This document shows positions 1-7,987 of a stretch of DNA of 64,000 nt, one piece after another. Every line of letters begins with the position of its first letter. Positions within the stretch are counted from its first letter, which is position 1. Both the position numbers and the translations under genes were made by a program. The DNA lies in assembly GCA_035623255.1 (NCBI GenBank), contig DASPTU010000093.1, positions 62,001-126,000 on the forward strand. The letters are read 5' to 3'. The notes under the pieces are model-generated. The model had not been told where the DNA came from. It searched no databases and saw nothing but the letters and a program-made list of their open reading frames with translations. The stretch is from JAFAGX01 sp035623255 (GTDB lineage: Bacteria > Acidobacteriota > Terriglobia > Terriglobales > Acidobacteriaceae).

Positions 1-780
1 TTGCTCGATGTCTCGCGTCGTAATCATCAGGGAGAGCACTGGGTTCTGGCTTATGCGTGGAATCCGTTGCTGGCGACGGAAGTGGCGGGAAGCGGTCACG
101 TTGATATTCTTGGCGCACTGTTGCTGCTAGTGTCCTTCGCAGCGCTACAGCGTCGCTGGCGTGCTACTGCAGCAATCGCATTCGGTCTCGCCGTGTCCGT
201 GAAATTCCTCCCGATTGTGTTGCTGCCGCTCTACTGGAAGCGCGTTCGGGTGCGCGATGCCATACTAGCGGCAATTGTTGTGGGATTCCTATACGTGCCA
301 TTTTTGAACCATGGACGAATTCCGATCGGCTCACTCGGCACCTATGTTCATAGTTTCTGGTTCAATGATCCGGTGTTTGCGGCGCTCGAGCGTGTGGCGG
401 CTCCAGAGGTTGTAGTTGGGTTGGCAGTGCTCTTCGGCTTTCTCATCGCAACCTGGATGAGAAGAAGGTCCGAGGAATGCTCGGCGGACGCATTTGCCTG
501 GCCGATGGCTGCATCGCTTTTATGTGCACCGGTGGTTTATCCCTGGTATTTGTTGTGGCTGCTGCCATTTCTAAGTTCGGCCCCGACGCTGCCGATTATC
601 GTCTGGACGGTGAGTATCATCCCAACCTACGTCGCATGGCATCTGCGTGCACTTGGGCGACCGTTTATCGTTCCTGTCTGGATAGTGCTGCTGGAATACG
701 GATCCGTGGCGACGGTCGTCGTAGTTATCGCATGGCGCCGAATGACTCAACCGACGGCGCCACAGTGCTCAACCGACTAG
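1..780 (+). CDS. Polytopic membrane glycosyltransferase (GT-C / GT87-like), C-terminal part, truncated at window start
   Basis: The reading frame is open from base 1, so the N-terminus lies outside the window and the TTG at base 1 need not be the start. The visible 259 residues contain about six hydrophobic helices. Near residue 18 is the loop YAWNPLLATEVAGSGHVD, typical of polyprenol-phosphate-sugar-dependent GT-C mannosyltransferase-like proteins (DUF2029/GT87 group). Such enzymes transfer a sugar from a lipid-phosphate donor on the periplasmic face of the inner membrane. Donor and acceptor cannot be told from the fragment. It ends 216 bases before the next gene and looks like the last gene of an upstream unit. 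Confidence 0.7.
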   Translation: MLDVSRRNHQGEHWVLAYAWNPLLATEVAGSGHVDILGALLLLVSFAALQRRWRATAAIAFGLAVSVKFLPIVLLPLYWKRVRVRDAILAAIVVGFLYVPFLNHGRIPIGSLGTYVHSFWFNDPVFAALERVAAPEVVVGLAVLFGFLIATWMRRRSEECSADAFAWPMAASLLCAPVVYPWYLLWLLPFLSSAPTLPIIVWTVSIIPTYVAWHLRALGRPFIVPVWIVLLEYGSVATVVVVIAWRRMTQPTAPQCSTD

Positions 781-996
781 CCGTATCGCAGTCTGGATGC
801 AACCAATTGTTACTAATATATTTCTCCGCATCGTGAAGCCCCTGCCGCTCATCACAACATCCATCATTCAATTCACCAGTGAGGGCCTGAGGCGATGTGA
901 CGGGTGCCGACACGATCGGCAAGATGAGCCGATGGTTACTTCGCTCGTCCCGAGCACAAACCAGAAAATTCAAAACCGCTCAATAAGGAGGATACG

Positions 997-2274
997 ATGA
1001 ACCGAACCAGTGCTTCACAGCAGGCTGGGACCCCAGCTTCTGACAAGATTGCAATTCGTCCGTTCCATGTGAATTTTCCGGAAGCCGAACTTACCCAATT
1101 GCGCAAGCGCATCAATGCAACCAGGTGGCCTGAACGCGAAACGGTCACAGATGCGACGCAAGGAGTGCAGCTGGCGACGATGCAGGCGCTCGCCCGCTAT
1201 TGGGCAACGGATTACGATTGGCGCAACGTCGAAGCAAGACTGAACGCTCTGCCGCAGTTCATCACCGAAATTGATGGACTCGACATACATTTCATCCACG
1301 TTCGTTCGAAACATGAAAATGCGTTGCCACTGATCGTTACGCACGGATGGCCCGGCTCGATCATCGAACAGATGAAGATCATCGATCCGCTGACCAATCC
1401 CACTGCGCATGGCGGCAGCGCATCGGATGCGTTCCACCTGGTGATCCCGTCAATGCCGGGCTACGGATACTCAGGCAGACCGACCACCATCGGGTGGGAT
1501 GTTGCCCACATCGCGCATGCCTGGGTCGTGCTGATGAAGCGCCTCGGGTATATGAAATTCGTGGCGCAAGGCGGCGATTGGGGCGCGGTCATCGTCGATC
1601 AAATGGGCGCGCAGGCTCCTCCGGAGTTGCTCGGCATTCACACCAACATGCCTGGCATCTTTCCAGACGAAATTGACAAAGCGGCTTTCTCCGGGGCGCC
1701 GACGCCATCGGGTCTCTCAGCTGATGAGAAGGTCGCTTACGAGCGTTTGCAGTTCGTATATCAGAAGGGAATCGCCTACGGTTACCAGATGGGGCTGCGA
1801 CCGCAGACATTATATGGAATTGCGGACTCACCCGTCGGCCTGGCGGCTTATTTCCTCGATCACGACGCGCGCAGCTACGAGTTGATCGCACGCGTCTTTG
1901 CAGGAAAATCCGAAGGCCTCACGCGCGACGACATCCTCGACAACATCACCATCGCCTGGTTGACGAACACGGCGCTTTCTGGCGCGCGTCTCTATTGGGA
2001 GAATTGGGGCAAGCTCGGGTATTTCAATGCCAAAGGCGTCTCGATCCCGGTTGCTGTGAGCGTCTTCCCTGACGAACTCTATCCAGCCCCGCGGAGCTGG
2101 GCAGAGCGGGCGTATCCCAAACTGATCTATTACAACAAGGTCGACAAGGGCGGGCACTTTGCGGCCTGGGAGCAGCCGAAACTCTTTGCAAAAGAGGTTC
2201 GCGCGGGTTTCAGATCGCTCCGAAAGGGCCTGGGTAGGGAGAAGACCGGCAGAGCAGAGCGCGAAGTGGCTTGA
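997..2274 (+). CDS. Epoxide hydrolase, alpha/beta-hydrolase fold with N-terminal EHN domain
   Basis: 425 residues. Residues 20-125 match the EHN domain of microsomal/juvenile-hormone-type epoxide hydrolases (start IRPFHVNFPEAEL). An alpha/beta-hydrolase domain follows. Visible motifs are the oxyanion HGWPGS (116-121), GYGYSGRP (about 155-162) and the nucleophile elbow GGDWG with Asp194; the C-terminal KGGHFAAWE supplies the likely catalytic His. By family it hydrolyses epoxides to diols in the cytoplasm, through an ester on Asp194. The start is set by a strong AAGGAGG site about 7 bases before the ATG. It appears monocistronic: a stable hairpin lies just downstream. The physiological substrate is unknown. 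Confidence 0.88.
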   Translation: MNRTSASQQAGTPASDKIAIRPFHVNFPEAELTQLRKRINATRWPERETVTDATQGVQLATMQALARYWATDYDWRNVEARLNALPQFITEIDGLDIHFIHVRSKHENALPLIVTHGWPGSIIEQMKIIDPLTNPTAHGGSASDAFHLVIPSMPGYGYSGRPTTIGWDVAHIAHAWVVLMKRLGYMKFVAQGGDWGAVIVDQMGAQAPPELLGIHTNMPGIFPDEIDKAAFSGAPTPSGLSADEKVAYERLQFVYQKGIAYGYQMGLRPQTLYGIADSPVGLAAYFLDHDARSYELIARVFAGKSEGLTRDDILDNITIAWLTNTALSGARLYWENWGKLGYFNAKGVSIPVAVSVFPDELYPAPRSWAERAYPKLIYYNKVDKGGHFAAWEQPKLFAKEVRAGFRSLRKGLGREKTGRAEREVA

Positions 2275-2297
2275 CAGACAGGACCGCAGCCGGATTT

Positions 2298-2324
2298 CTG
2301 CCGAGCGTTTCCGACGCTCGGCAG
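2298..2324 (+). terminator. Hairpin downstream of the epoxide hydrolase gene
   Basis: Perfect 10-bp inverted repeat (CTGCCGAGCG / CGCTCGGCAG) with a 7-base loop, 23 bases after the epoxide hydrolase stop. The bases that follow are moderately T-rich but without a clean T run, so this is either a weak intrinsic terminator or an RNA-stabilising 3' structure. Confidence 0.5.
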
Positions 2325-2486
2325 ATCTTCGTAGATCTGATGTCTTTTCTCGAGGCCTTAGTCAATGCGCAGAACTAATCCCATCAGTAGCGCGAGGTTT
2401 CAGCACTCATGCCGACGCCTGTATCCGGGAGCCTTTGTCCATCATCCAAGTCAGCATCGTTCCAAATTCACCGAGGAGGGATCTCC

Positions 2487-3221
2487 ATGAGAATTTCGAG
2501 CCGTATTACGATGATCGGTATTCTGGGTTTTGCAGTGTTGGTCCTTGCCACGACGTCCTGGGCGCAGATGCACGCACCAATTCTCGATAAAGTCGCCAAG
2601 ACGTACGGTGTCGATTCGTGGGACCAAGTTCAGGCGATCCGCTACACCTGGAACGGGGAAATTACCGGACTATTCAAGGTTTCCCGCACATGGGAGTGGG
2701 AACCGAAGACCGGCAAAGTCACTTACGAGGGGCCGGACAAAGATGGGAAGCCGGTCAAGGTGAGCTATCTGCGCTCGGAGCTCAGCAGCCAGCCCGACAA
2801 CGTGAAGAACAACGTTGACCCGGGTTTCGTCAACGATAACTACTGGGTCCTCTTCCCCTTCCACGCTTACTGGGACACCAGCGCGACCGTGATCGATCAG
2901 GGCATGTTCAACCTGCCGATGGGCAGCGGCACGGCCGAGCTCGTTCCGGTGAAGTACACGGGAGATGGCGGTTACACGCCCGGCGACATCTGGGATCTTT
3001 ACGTCGGCAAAGACAACCGCGTCGAGTACCTTGTCTACCACCGCGGCGGTTCGAAGCCGCCGAGCCGCGTTTTCGCGACGTGGGCGGGGTACAAGAAAGC
3101 AGGCCCTATTCTGATCGCGACCGAGCACCGCGGCACTGCCGACGGCAAGCCCTTGCACGTCTTCTTTTCTGACGTGGCGGTTAAGCTGACAGGCTCGGAT
3201 GCCTGGGTGAAAGCGCAATAA
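2487..3221 (+). CDS. Secreted hypothetical protein
   Basis: 244 residues from an ATG preceded by GGAGGG at a good distance; a longer frame opens 78 bases earlier but lacks a ribosome site and would bury the signal peptide. Residues 1-25 form a clear Sec signal ending in SWAQ, so the product is exported. The mature part is rich in Trp, Tyr and Gly with beta-strand-like alternation (YTWNGEITGLFKVSRTW, FPFHAYWDTSATV), which suggests a LolA-like or lipocalin-like beta sheet. No catalytic motif was recognised and no function is proposed. It lies 29 bases upstream of the DUF1330 gene, so the two may be cotranscribed. Confidence 0.75.
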   Translation: MRISSRITMIGILGFAVLVLATTSWAQMHAPILDKVAKTYGVDSWDQVQAIRYTWNGEITGLFKVSRTWEWEPKTGKVTYEGPDKDGKPVKVSYLRSELSSQPDNVKNNVDPGFVNDNYWVLFPFHAYWDTSATVIDQGMFNLPMGSGTAELVPVKYTGDGGYTPGDIWDLYVGKDNRVEYLVYHRGGSKPPSRVFATWAGYKKAGPILIATEHRGTADGKPLHVFFSDVAVKLTGSDAWVKAQ

Positions 3222-3250
3222 CTCAAGCAGCGGTAGAGATGGAGGGCATG

Positions 3251-3541
3251 ATGGCGAAAGGCTACTGGATTACGTTCTACCGGAGTGTTTCAAATCCCGC
3301 TGCGCTCGCGCAATACGCGAAGTTAGCCGGACCCGCCATCGAGGCCGCTGGCGGACGTTTTCTGACACGCGGTGCAGCGGTCAGAGCTTATGAGGCAGGT
3401 ATCAAGGAGAGATCGATCGTGATCGAATTTGACAGTCCGGCTAAGGCGATCGAGGCTTATGAGAGTCCGGCATATCAGTCCGCTCGGAAAATCCTCGAAG
3501 GTGCAGTTGAGCGGGACGTACGTATTCTGGAGGGCGCCTGA
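3251..3541 (+). CDS. DUF1330 family protein
   Basis: 96 residues of the small ferredoxin-like DUF1330 fold (dimeric alpha/beta barrel relatives): starts MAKGYWITFYRSV, then YAKLAGPAIEAAGGRFL and the typical IVIEFDSPAKAIEAYES. The ATG at 3251 is chosen because GGAGGG (3241-3246) sits correctly for it; in-frame ATGs at 3239 and 3248 are too close to that site or lack one. Members are usually single-domain cytoplasmic proteins of unknown biochemical role, often next to small-molecule-modifying enzymes. Here it follows a secreted protein by 29 bases. Confidence 0.8.
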   Translation: MAKGYWITFYRSVSNPAALAQYAKLAGPAIEAAGGRFLTRGAAVRAYEAGIKERSIVIEFDSPAKAIEAYESPAYQSARKILEGAVERDVRILEGA

Positions 3542-3631
3542 TAGTTTAGTAAGAAGGTGCGATTGATCCCAGGTTAGCTCGCCCGCATCGCTCGCGGAAC
3601 CTTGGGGCACCGGGCTCGCGACGGGTCGAGA

Positions 3632-4690
3632 CTACCTGGCGATGACGACGGTGGTGCAGGAACTGCTCAGCTTGGGCAGATCGCGGGTGGCGGCCATGCG
3701 GATATGGAGCCGTGGGAGTTGACCGCGAATGATCGGACAATAGAAGTCCGGCTGCGATAGCGCCCCTTGCAAGCCGCGTCGCCCGGCACATCCGCCGTGG
3801 CATGAATCTCGGAACTCGCAAGGCTGGCAAGCGTCTGGGAGTGTGCGGGCCTGCGCGAAAGGTGTTGAGGTCAGGATTTCGATCCCTGCAGAAATCAACT
3901 CCGATAGAGGTTCACCCAATCCCGGCCAGTAGACGCAGGGTTGCGTGGTGGCGCGGGGCGTCACTCGCACGGTGCTGATGCCACAACCTCCGCTGAGTGG
4001 CGGCAAACCGGCGATCGCTCGAACCAGTGGCTCGCCAATGGCGATTACGTCCGTCTCCGCGAAGAGGCGTTGGAACCCCTCCCAATACTCGTCGTAGGAC
4101 AACGCATAAATATCAGATCGCACCGCCTGGTACACATTCACGCGCAAAGGAGCATCAAACTGTTTGGCCACTCTCGCGACTTCTGCCAGACGCAAGTAGT
4201 TTGACTTCATCATGACAGCGACGATGGTTACGGGCATACCGAGCCTCACACATCGGGTTGCCTGTTGTTGGATGAGTTCCCAATTGCCCGGTCCCCGCTG
4301 TGCATCCTGTTCCGCTTGGGTTGCATAATCGAGAGAAAACTCTATGTCGTGGAAGGCACGCAATTCATCGTCTTCCAGAACCGCAACACTGTGACCGTTG
4401 GAAGTGACGGTGAGCTTGACTGGTTTGGTTTGCAGATAGGCCAGGATTGCCTTGAAGTCCGGATGCATGCCGTTCTCACCCGTGCCCAGATTTACTGAGC
4501 GGACGGGCAGACGTTCCATCACCGCTTTTACTTGATCGAGGGAAAGACGATCCGTGCGGGTCGGGTCGCGGTAGCAGAAAGCGCATGCGAGATTACACTC
4601 GTTGGTGAGCCCGAGTCCGAGCGAAATCCCAGCTTCATGCGGCACACCGCGAGGCGCAGTGGACAGAGATTGAAGTCCGACGTTGTTCAT
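3632..4690 (-). CDS. Radical SAM protein with SPASM-type C-terminus
   Basis: 352 residues. The radical SAM cluster motif CNLACAFC gives Cys32, Cys36 and Cys39, followed by a TIM-barrel-like segment with GTGENGMHP. The C-terminal third is Cys-rich (GGCG, QPCVYW, ACQPCEFRDSCHGGC, FYCP), as in SPASM domains that hold auxiliary Fe-S clusters. Relatives modify peptides or other substrates by radical chemistry. The start codon overlaps the stop of the upstream methyltransferase gene (ATGA), so the two are translationally coupled and probably act on the same product. No precursor peptide gene was found nearby, so a RiPP role is possible but unproven. Confidence 0.82.
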   Translation of the reverse strand: MNNVGLQSLSTAPRGVPHEAGISLGLGLTNECNLACAFCYRDPTRTDRLSLDQVKAVMERLPVRSVNLGTGENGMHPDFKAILAYLQTKPVKLTVTSNGHSVAVLEDDELRAFHDIEFSLDYATQAEQDAQRGPGNWELIQQQATRCVRLGMPVTIVAVMMKSNYLRLAEVARVAKQFDAPLRVNVYQAVRSDIYALSYDEYWEGFQRLFAETDVIAIGEPLVRAIAGLPPLSGGCGISTVRVTPRATTQPCVYWPGLGEPLSELISAGIEILTSTPFAQARTLPDACQPCEFRDSCHGGCAGRRGLQGALSQPDFYCPIIRGQLPRLHIRMAATRDLPKLSSSCTTVVIAR

Positions 4691-5511
4691 GCAGGATCCT
4701 TGCTCTGAGGATCTGCACGACGTGTCAGGTATTGCGTGTACCGGGCGACTGCGGCAAATTCCGGTCGCCTGCCCAGCTTGCTCTCCAGCCTGAGAATTCG
4801 CTCGTACTCATCATTTCGGGAAACCCTTGGCGGCAAGTAATCCGAAACAACCCGTATGCCGCGCTCGGCAATTAGTGCCAGGGATGCTGCTTGCAGCATG
4901 GCATTGAGGTTGTCTGGCGTAAATAGTCGTACCCGTCCCCCGTACAGAGATTCTTGTCCCCACTGAGCGGTCAGGTTGTGCTCGGCCACCGTGAGATCGC
5001 CGGTTTGAATTGCAGCCTTCAACACCTCGCCCGCATGGTTGCGCACCATGACAGACATTACGGCAGGTCCGTCGCGCATGGCACGGGCCGCCAGGCACAG
5101 GACAGCAGAGGGATCTTCGACGTATTCCAGCAGATCGTGACAGAGAATGACATCAAAAGCGCCGGGCTGGAATAAGCTTGCCAATTCGGCGACGTCGCCG
5201 TGTTTCAGGGTAATCCTCTGTGTTAACCCTGCTTCCTGTGCGGCACGTTTGGCGAAATCCAGCATCTGTAGAGAGGAATCCAGCAATGTGACGTGATGGC
5301 CAAGTCGTGCCAAGCGCACCGTGATGGCTCCGGTGCCGCCCCCGAGATCCAGAGCGCGCAATGATTTTGTGTCCTGAGGCAGAAATTCCTGTAAGTTGGC
5401 AAAGGCGAGGTCGAGGCGCAATCGACCCTCGGGTGTCTCGAGGTAGGCGGCATACTTGCCGGCGCCGCTCCGAAAGCGTTCGCTGCCGGCATTGGCGGTC
5501 ACTTTCTGCAT
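4687..5511 (-). CDS. Class I SAM-dependent methyltransferase
   Basis: 274 residues from the ATG at 5511 (MQKVTANAG); a GTG at 5568 would add 19 residues and cannot be excluded. Motif I is LDLGGGTGAITVRLA, followed by an acidic residue in LLDSS and the LEYVEDPSAVLCLAARAM region, all typical of Rossmann-fold methyltransferases. The N-terminal FRSGAGKYAAYLETPEGRL resembles CmoM/SmtA-like enzymes, which methylate small molecules or modified nucleosides. It overlaps the downstream radical SAM gene by 4 bases and is divergent from the DksA-like gene. The substrate is unknown; a joint modification with the radical SAM protein is the best guess. Confidence 0.82.
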   Translation of the reverse strand: MQKVTANAGSERFRSGAGKYAAYLETPEGRLRLDLAFANLQEFLPQDTKSLRALDLGGGTGAITVRLARLGHHVTLLDSSLQMLDFAKRAAQEAGLTQRITLKHGDVAELASLFQPGAFDVILCHDLLEYVEDPSAVLCLAARAMRDGPAVMSVMVRNHAGEVLKAAIQTGDLTVAEHNLTAQWGQESLYGGRVRLFTPDNLNAMLQAASLALIAERGIRVVSDYLPPRVSRNDEYERILRLESKLGRRPEFAAVARYTQYLTRRADPQSKDPA

Positions 5512-5743
5512 GCAAGACTCTTGCGAAATCGCGCCGATCCGGCCAGCGGAGTGGATAGCGAAATCCACAGATCCCGCCAGCCAGTCTTAGAACAGTACAG
5601 AATTTACGGTAGTGGCCGAGTCAGTGGTAATGTCCTAAGGCCACTAGCGAATCCATTTCGCGAGTTGACGCATCTCATTTTACGCGCATATCATTTTTGT
5701 TTGGCCTAAATCAGGAAACCAAGCAGAGTTAGAGGTTTCTGCA

Positions 5744-6127
5744 GTGGCGCTAGCATCCATGGACAAGAAGAAACTGGATTCATTCAAGAAAAGATTGGAG
5801 ACGCGGCAGCAAGAACTGCGCCGCATGGTCTCGCGTACGCAACAGGACGGGCGCTCGGCCGATGAGGATACGGCGCAAGATATTGCCGACCGCGCCGCCA
5901 GTTCCTACACCAAAGAATTTCTCTTCCACCAGAGCAACAACGACCGGCAACTGCTGCAAATGGTGGATGGAGCCCTCTCCCGCATTCGCGAAGGCACCTT
6001 CGGCGAATGTATCTCCTGCGGCAAAGAAATCAATCCCAAGCGGCTGGAGGCGGTGCCGTGGACACGGCATTGCATCGAGTGCCAGGAAAAACTGGAACAG
6101 GGGCGCCTCGAAGAAGCGCCGCGATAG
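5744..6127 (+). CDS. TraR/DksA family zinc-finger protein
   Basis: 127 residues. An N-terminal coiled-coil-like helix pair (KKKLDSFKKRLETRQQELRRM) is followed by a C4 zinc finger: CISCG at about residue 91 and CIEC about 21 residues later. DksA-like proteins enter the RNA polymerase secondary channel and modulate transcription, often with ppGpp. The GTG start is chosen because AGAGG (5731-5735) lies 8 bases upstream; an ATG at 5759 would leave that site too far away. It ends 1 base before the convergent phoU gene. Within the family it is closer to the short general-stress types than to E. coli DksA. Confidence 0.85.
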   Translation: MALASMDKKKLDSFKKRLETRQQELRRMVSRTQQDGRSADEDTAQDIADRAASSYTKEFLFHQSNNDRQLLQMVDGALSRIREGTFGECISCGKEINPKRLEAVPWTRHCIECQEKLEQGRLEEAPR

Positions 6128-6128
6128 T

Positions 6129-6836
6129 TCATTGCATTTGGCGCGAAGTTTTTGGCCGCTTCGGTTCGTGGCGCATACTGTGGCCTTCCACGAGATGAAA
6201 TAACTCCTCACCCAGGTTCTTGGCGTGGTCTCCGGCGCGCTCGAACGCTTGCGCCATGAGCAGAAGATTCGTGCTGTAGTCGAAGCTGATTTCCTTGCTC
6301 TCCAAATGGCGGCGAAAAACCGAGTGGCATACATGGTCGATCTGCGTATCCGTCTTTAGAACCCAGTTGGCCGAATTCACATCGCGCTTCACAAATCCCT
6401 GGTAAATGTTGTCCAGCATCTTTTCCAGAATCTCGGCCATGGCTATCAAGTCGTGACGGTCCTCTTTCAGGAGCCGACCCGTCATACGCTGCAGGCGCTG
6501 GGTGACAGACCAGGTCAAGTCGCCGATGCGTTCAAGATCAATAATGAATTTGAGACAGGCAAGCAGCTCCCGAGCCTCGGCTTCGCTGACTTGCGTGATG
6601 GCAGTGGTAATCTGCTCATCGACTTTCCTCTCGGCGCGATCCAGTTCCTTTTCACAATCCTTTACTGCGATGAAGGCCATGTTGGAGGAATTCTCCAGAA
6701 AGTCGCGGAGATTGAATGCGGCGTCTTTAGCGACGAGGCAGGATTGCCGAATCAGATCGGTCATTTCACGAGTTGAGTCCAGTGCCTGAACCGCTTTGCG
6801 CCGTGTCGCAGTCATGGTGGTATAAGCTCTGTCCAT
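6129..6836 (-). CDS. phoU: PhoU-like phosphate signalling protein
   Basis: 235 residues, almost entirely alpha-helical, with two PhoU repeats: one around VAKDAAFNLRDFLENSS...CEKELDRAERKVD...LKFIIDLERIGDL, the second around MLDNIYQGFVKRDV...LLLMAQAFERAGDHAKNLGE. The E(R/Y)xGD signatures are the metal-binding elements of the family. PhoU proteins restrain the PhoR/PhoB response and high-affinity phosphate uptake. No pst or pho gene is in view, so this is a stand-alone copy. The ATG at 6836 has AAGGTGG upstream; the frame stays open further upstream into the GH16 gene, but that part has no family similarity. Confidence 0.85.
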   Translation of the reverse strand: MDRAYTTMTATRRKAVQALDSTREMTDLIRQSCLVAKDAAFNLRDFLENSSNMAFIAVKDCEKELDRAERKVDEQITTAITQVSEAEARELLACLKFIIDLERIGDLTWSVTQRLQRMTGRLLKEDRHDLIAMAEILEKMLDNIYQGFVKRDVNSANWVLKTDTQIDHVCHSVFRRHLESKEISFDYSTNLLLMAQAFERAGDHAKNLGEELFHLVEGHSMRHEPKRPKTSRQMQ

Positions 6837-6982
6837 ATTAGCCCACCTTCGGGGAATGCACGGGTGAAAGAATCCGGGCCCGCTCGTACACGGAAGCTTA
6901 AGGACTGGTGACCAGCACAAGTTTATTGGCAGTGGTGCAGTTCGAGGAGGAAGCGATCCGAGCGGGCGATTGTTGCGCCGCA

Positions 6983-7780
6983 CTACGAAACAGGCGGGGT
7001 ATAGCTGAAGCTGGAAATGTGCATGCGCCGAGCCACCCCTGCGGTTGCCCAGCCTCCCCAAGCGGAGTTGTTTGTGCCCCAGACATTGAAGAGGAACGGG
7101 GCAGGCGCGGAAGGAACAGATTCGGTGTGCGTAACGACCAACTGGCCGTCCACATACCAATCAACCTCATCCGGCTGCCAAATGATTTTGAACTCGTGGG
7201 GCTGGAGCTGGTCAAAGCCGGTGACTTCGGTGTCCTGATAACTTGCCAGCCCCGACCAGTTGGTGCAATCGACTGCATAAGGCCGATTGCCGGTTTGCTC
7301 CATGTCGATTTCGGTTTGAGAGTTATTGGTGAACAAGAAGCCGGAGGCGGTGGTGCCTGAAACAGCTGCGGACACCCAGGAAGTAAATTGGAAAGTGCCG
7401 TAGCTGAAGCGCTGCTTCGTGTGAACCTCAGCTCCGCTGGACAGAATTCCGCCGTCTTGCTCGGCCTGCTGAAGAGTCAGGATGAGTTCAGAACCTGCAC
7501 TTACGTTGGCGGGGGAGAAGGTCCCCACATTTCCGTTTACATTGCCGACCGGAGGCGCGGTGCCGCTATCCTTCTCCCATGTATAGCCGGCAAAGGTAAA
7601 TTCGTCGGGACCGGCTGACGAGGCAGGAGAGCTCGAGTTGGGGTTGCTCGATGACGACGTAGTTCCCGGCCCTGGCGTGCCTCCTCCACAACCGACGAAA
7701 AAAAGACTGGCAAGAAGGAGAACAGCTAACTCGGGCGCGAATGACCGGTTTAGTTTCAGGATGTGCAGACGTGCGTGCAC
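6983..7780 (-). CDS. GH16 family beta-glucanase lipoprotein
   Basis: 265 residues. The N-terminal hydrophobic segment ends in a lipobox with Cys31 followed by a Ser/Thr/Pro linker, so the product is probably a lipoprotein on the cell surface or periplasmic face. The GH16 active-site motif ExDxE is present as EIDME (Glu157 nucleophile, Asp159, Glu161 acid/base). Flanking segments SYGTFQFTSWV and HEFKIIWQPDEVDWYVDGQ are typical of the jelly-roll fold. GH16 enzymes cut beta-1,3/1,4-glucans, galactans and related polymers with retention. It is the last gene of the exopolysaccharide locus, so trimming or release of that polymer is plausible. The GTG start has only a weak ribosome site. Confidence 0.85.
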   Translation of the reverse strand: MHARLHILKLNRSFAPELAVLLLASLFFVGCGGGTPGPGTTSSSSNPNSSSPASSAGPDEFTFAGYTWEKDSGTAPPVGNVNGNVGTFSPANVSAGSELILTLQQAEQDGGILSSGAEVHTKQRFSYGTFQFTSWVSAAVSGTTASGFLFTNNSQTEIDMEQTGNRPYAVDCTNWSGLASYQDTEVTGFDQLQPHEFKIIWQPDEVDWYVDGQLVVTHTESVPSAPAPFLFNVWGTNNSAWGGWATAGVARRMHISSFSYTPPVS

Positions 7781-7987
7781 TTATGCTGTCTCGATGGTTT
7801 AGAGGTAGCTCGAACTTAACACGCAGGAGTACGAGCGTGAGGATTACGGAAGGACGAGTCGGGTGGGAAACCGTACTTGCGCTATGGGTGAGGCAAGAGG
7901 GACTCGAAGTGGTTTTTGCCCACCCGGCAGCGGGTTGGGCGCTATTACGGGTCAGGCCGAGCGGAAACGCGAAGGAAGGTAGTAAGG

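Noticed and set aside
477..836. Plus-strand frame overlapping the end of the first glycosyltransferase
   Set aside because: Shadow of the membrane protein in another frame; Cys- and Arg-rich with no start signal.
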